Under the pieces are notes generated by a model. The model had not been told where the DNA came from, did not search any database, and saw only the letters and a list, made by a program, of their open reading frames with translations. Of a stretch of 64,000 nucleotides of DNA, positions 63,876 to 64,000 are shown piece after piece. The stretch covers positions 163,076-227,075 of the forward strand of contig NZ_CAESCM010000011.1 in NCBI RefSeq assembly GCF_903166585.1, read 5' to 3'. Each line of letters starts with the position of its first letter. Within the stretch, counting starts at the first letter, position 1. Made by a program: the position numbers and the translations under genes. This DNA is from Pedobacter ghigonis (lineage in GTDB: Bacteria > Bacteroidota > Bacteroidia > Sphingobacteriales > Sphingobacteriaceae).

Positions 63876-64000
63876 TTGAATCAGGCCGAACAAACCCTTA
63901 TCAGTTTTTTATTACCAGAAGGCATTCTGGATTATTTCGAAATACTCAAAGTCGAAAAAGAGCCAAAAGAGCTTCAGATCTATCTTGAAGAAAAGAATAT
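63876..64000 (+). mobile_element. Transposase N-terminal region, partial (ISAon1-like)
   Basis: The frame begins at a TTG at 63,876 and runs off the right edge. The peptide (LNQAEQTLISFLLPEGILDY and FEILKVEKEPKEL) resembles the N-terminal segment of ISAon1-family transposases common in Pedobacter and relatives. A frame boundary at the TAG at 63,858 excludes an earlier start. The terminal inverted repeat of the element cannot be confirmed from one end. Confidence 0.6.

Noticed and set aside
1..64000. tRNA, rRNA or CRISPR arrays
   Set aside because: No clover-leaf, rRNA core or evenly spaced repeat-spacer pattern seen on either strand.

Overview
The window reads as chromosome of a Bacteroidota bacterium of the family Sphingobacteriaceae, most like Pedobacter. 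The evidence is a SusC/SusD pair, a type IX secretion (PorP/SprF plus type-B C-terminal domain) pair, many lipoproteins with the short 'SCKK' lipobox, TAnnTTTG-type -7 promoter elements, a GOB/PEDO-like subclass B3 beta-lactamase and a moderately AT-rich composition. There are no rRNA or tRNA genes, no CRISPR array and no prophage. A transposase gene begins at the extreme right edge.

Left part (1-12,300): truncated mscL, rpoN (sigma-54), a gliding/T9SS substrate with its PorP partner, a tatA-type gene of 47 codons, an HD phosphohydrolase, a TetR-like regulator with an ABC1/UbiB kinase, a lone receiver-domain protein, and a secreted GIN-domain protein behind an ECF-sigma-type promoter. Centre-left (12,300-29,300): a large GAF protein, an outer-membrane acid-phosphatase/beta-barrel fusion, an apparent operon of an HD-PycTM protein, polyphosphate kinase and an SdiA-regulated-like lipoprotein, an RNA-repair cassette (HD-Pnk plus RNA ligase), DinB, a TlpA-like thioredoxin, and an XRE regulator with repeated GACTACAA boxes upstream.

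Centre-right (29,300-45,200): accessory secreted functions, including a DUF5077/DUF3472 protein with an endonuclease/phosphatase-fold lipoprotein, a B3 metallo-beta-lactamase, an SGNH-alpha/beta-hydrolase fusion, a GH95-like enzyme with an MFS sugar transporter, and a phosphodiesterase with an inserted LamG domain. Two paralogous genes for 36-residue membrane proteins lie at 41,453 and 42,450. Modular intergenic repeats cluster in this accessory region.

Right part (45,300-64,000): a ModE-type regulator followed by a diheme peroxidase, TonB receptor and molybdopterin-fold protein, with a ModE-like operator over the predicted promoter. On the other strand a SAM-I riboswitch precedes a cysteine desulfurase and a thioredoxin-like protein, which lead towards a SusC/SusD/DUF4843 locus. 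A membrane-anchored winged-helix regulator and an arabinofuranosidase/GH43-like cluster close the window.

The most promising leads are the ModE-operator locus, the SAM-riboswitch/cysteine-desulfurase/SusCD block, the PycTM-Ppk1 operon, the duplicated 36-residue membrane proteins, and the modular repeats in which different cores sit inside the same flanks.
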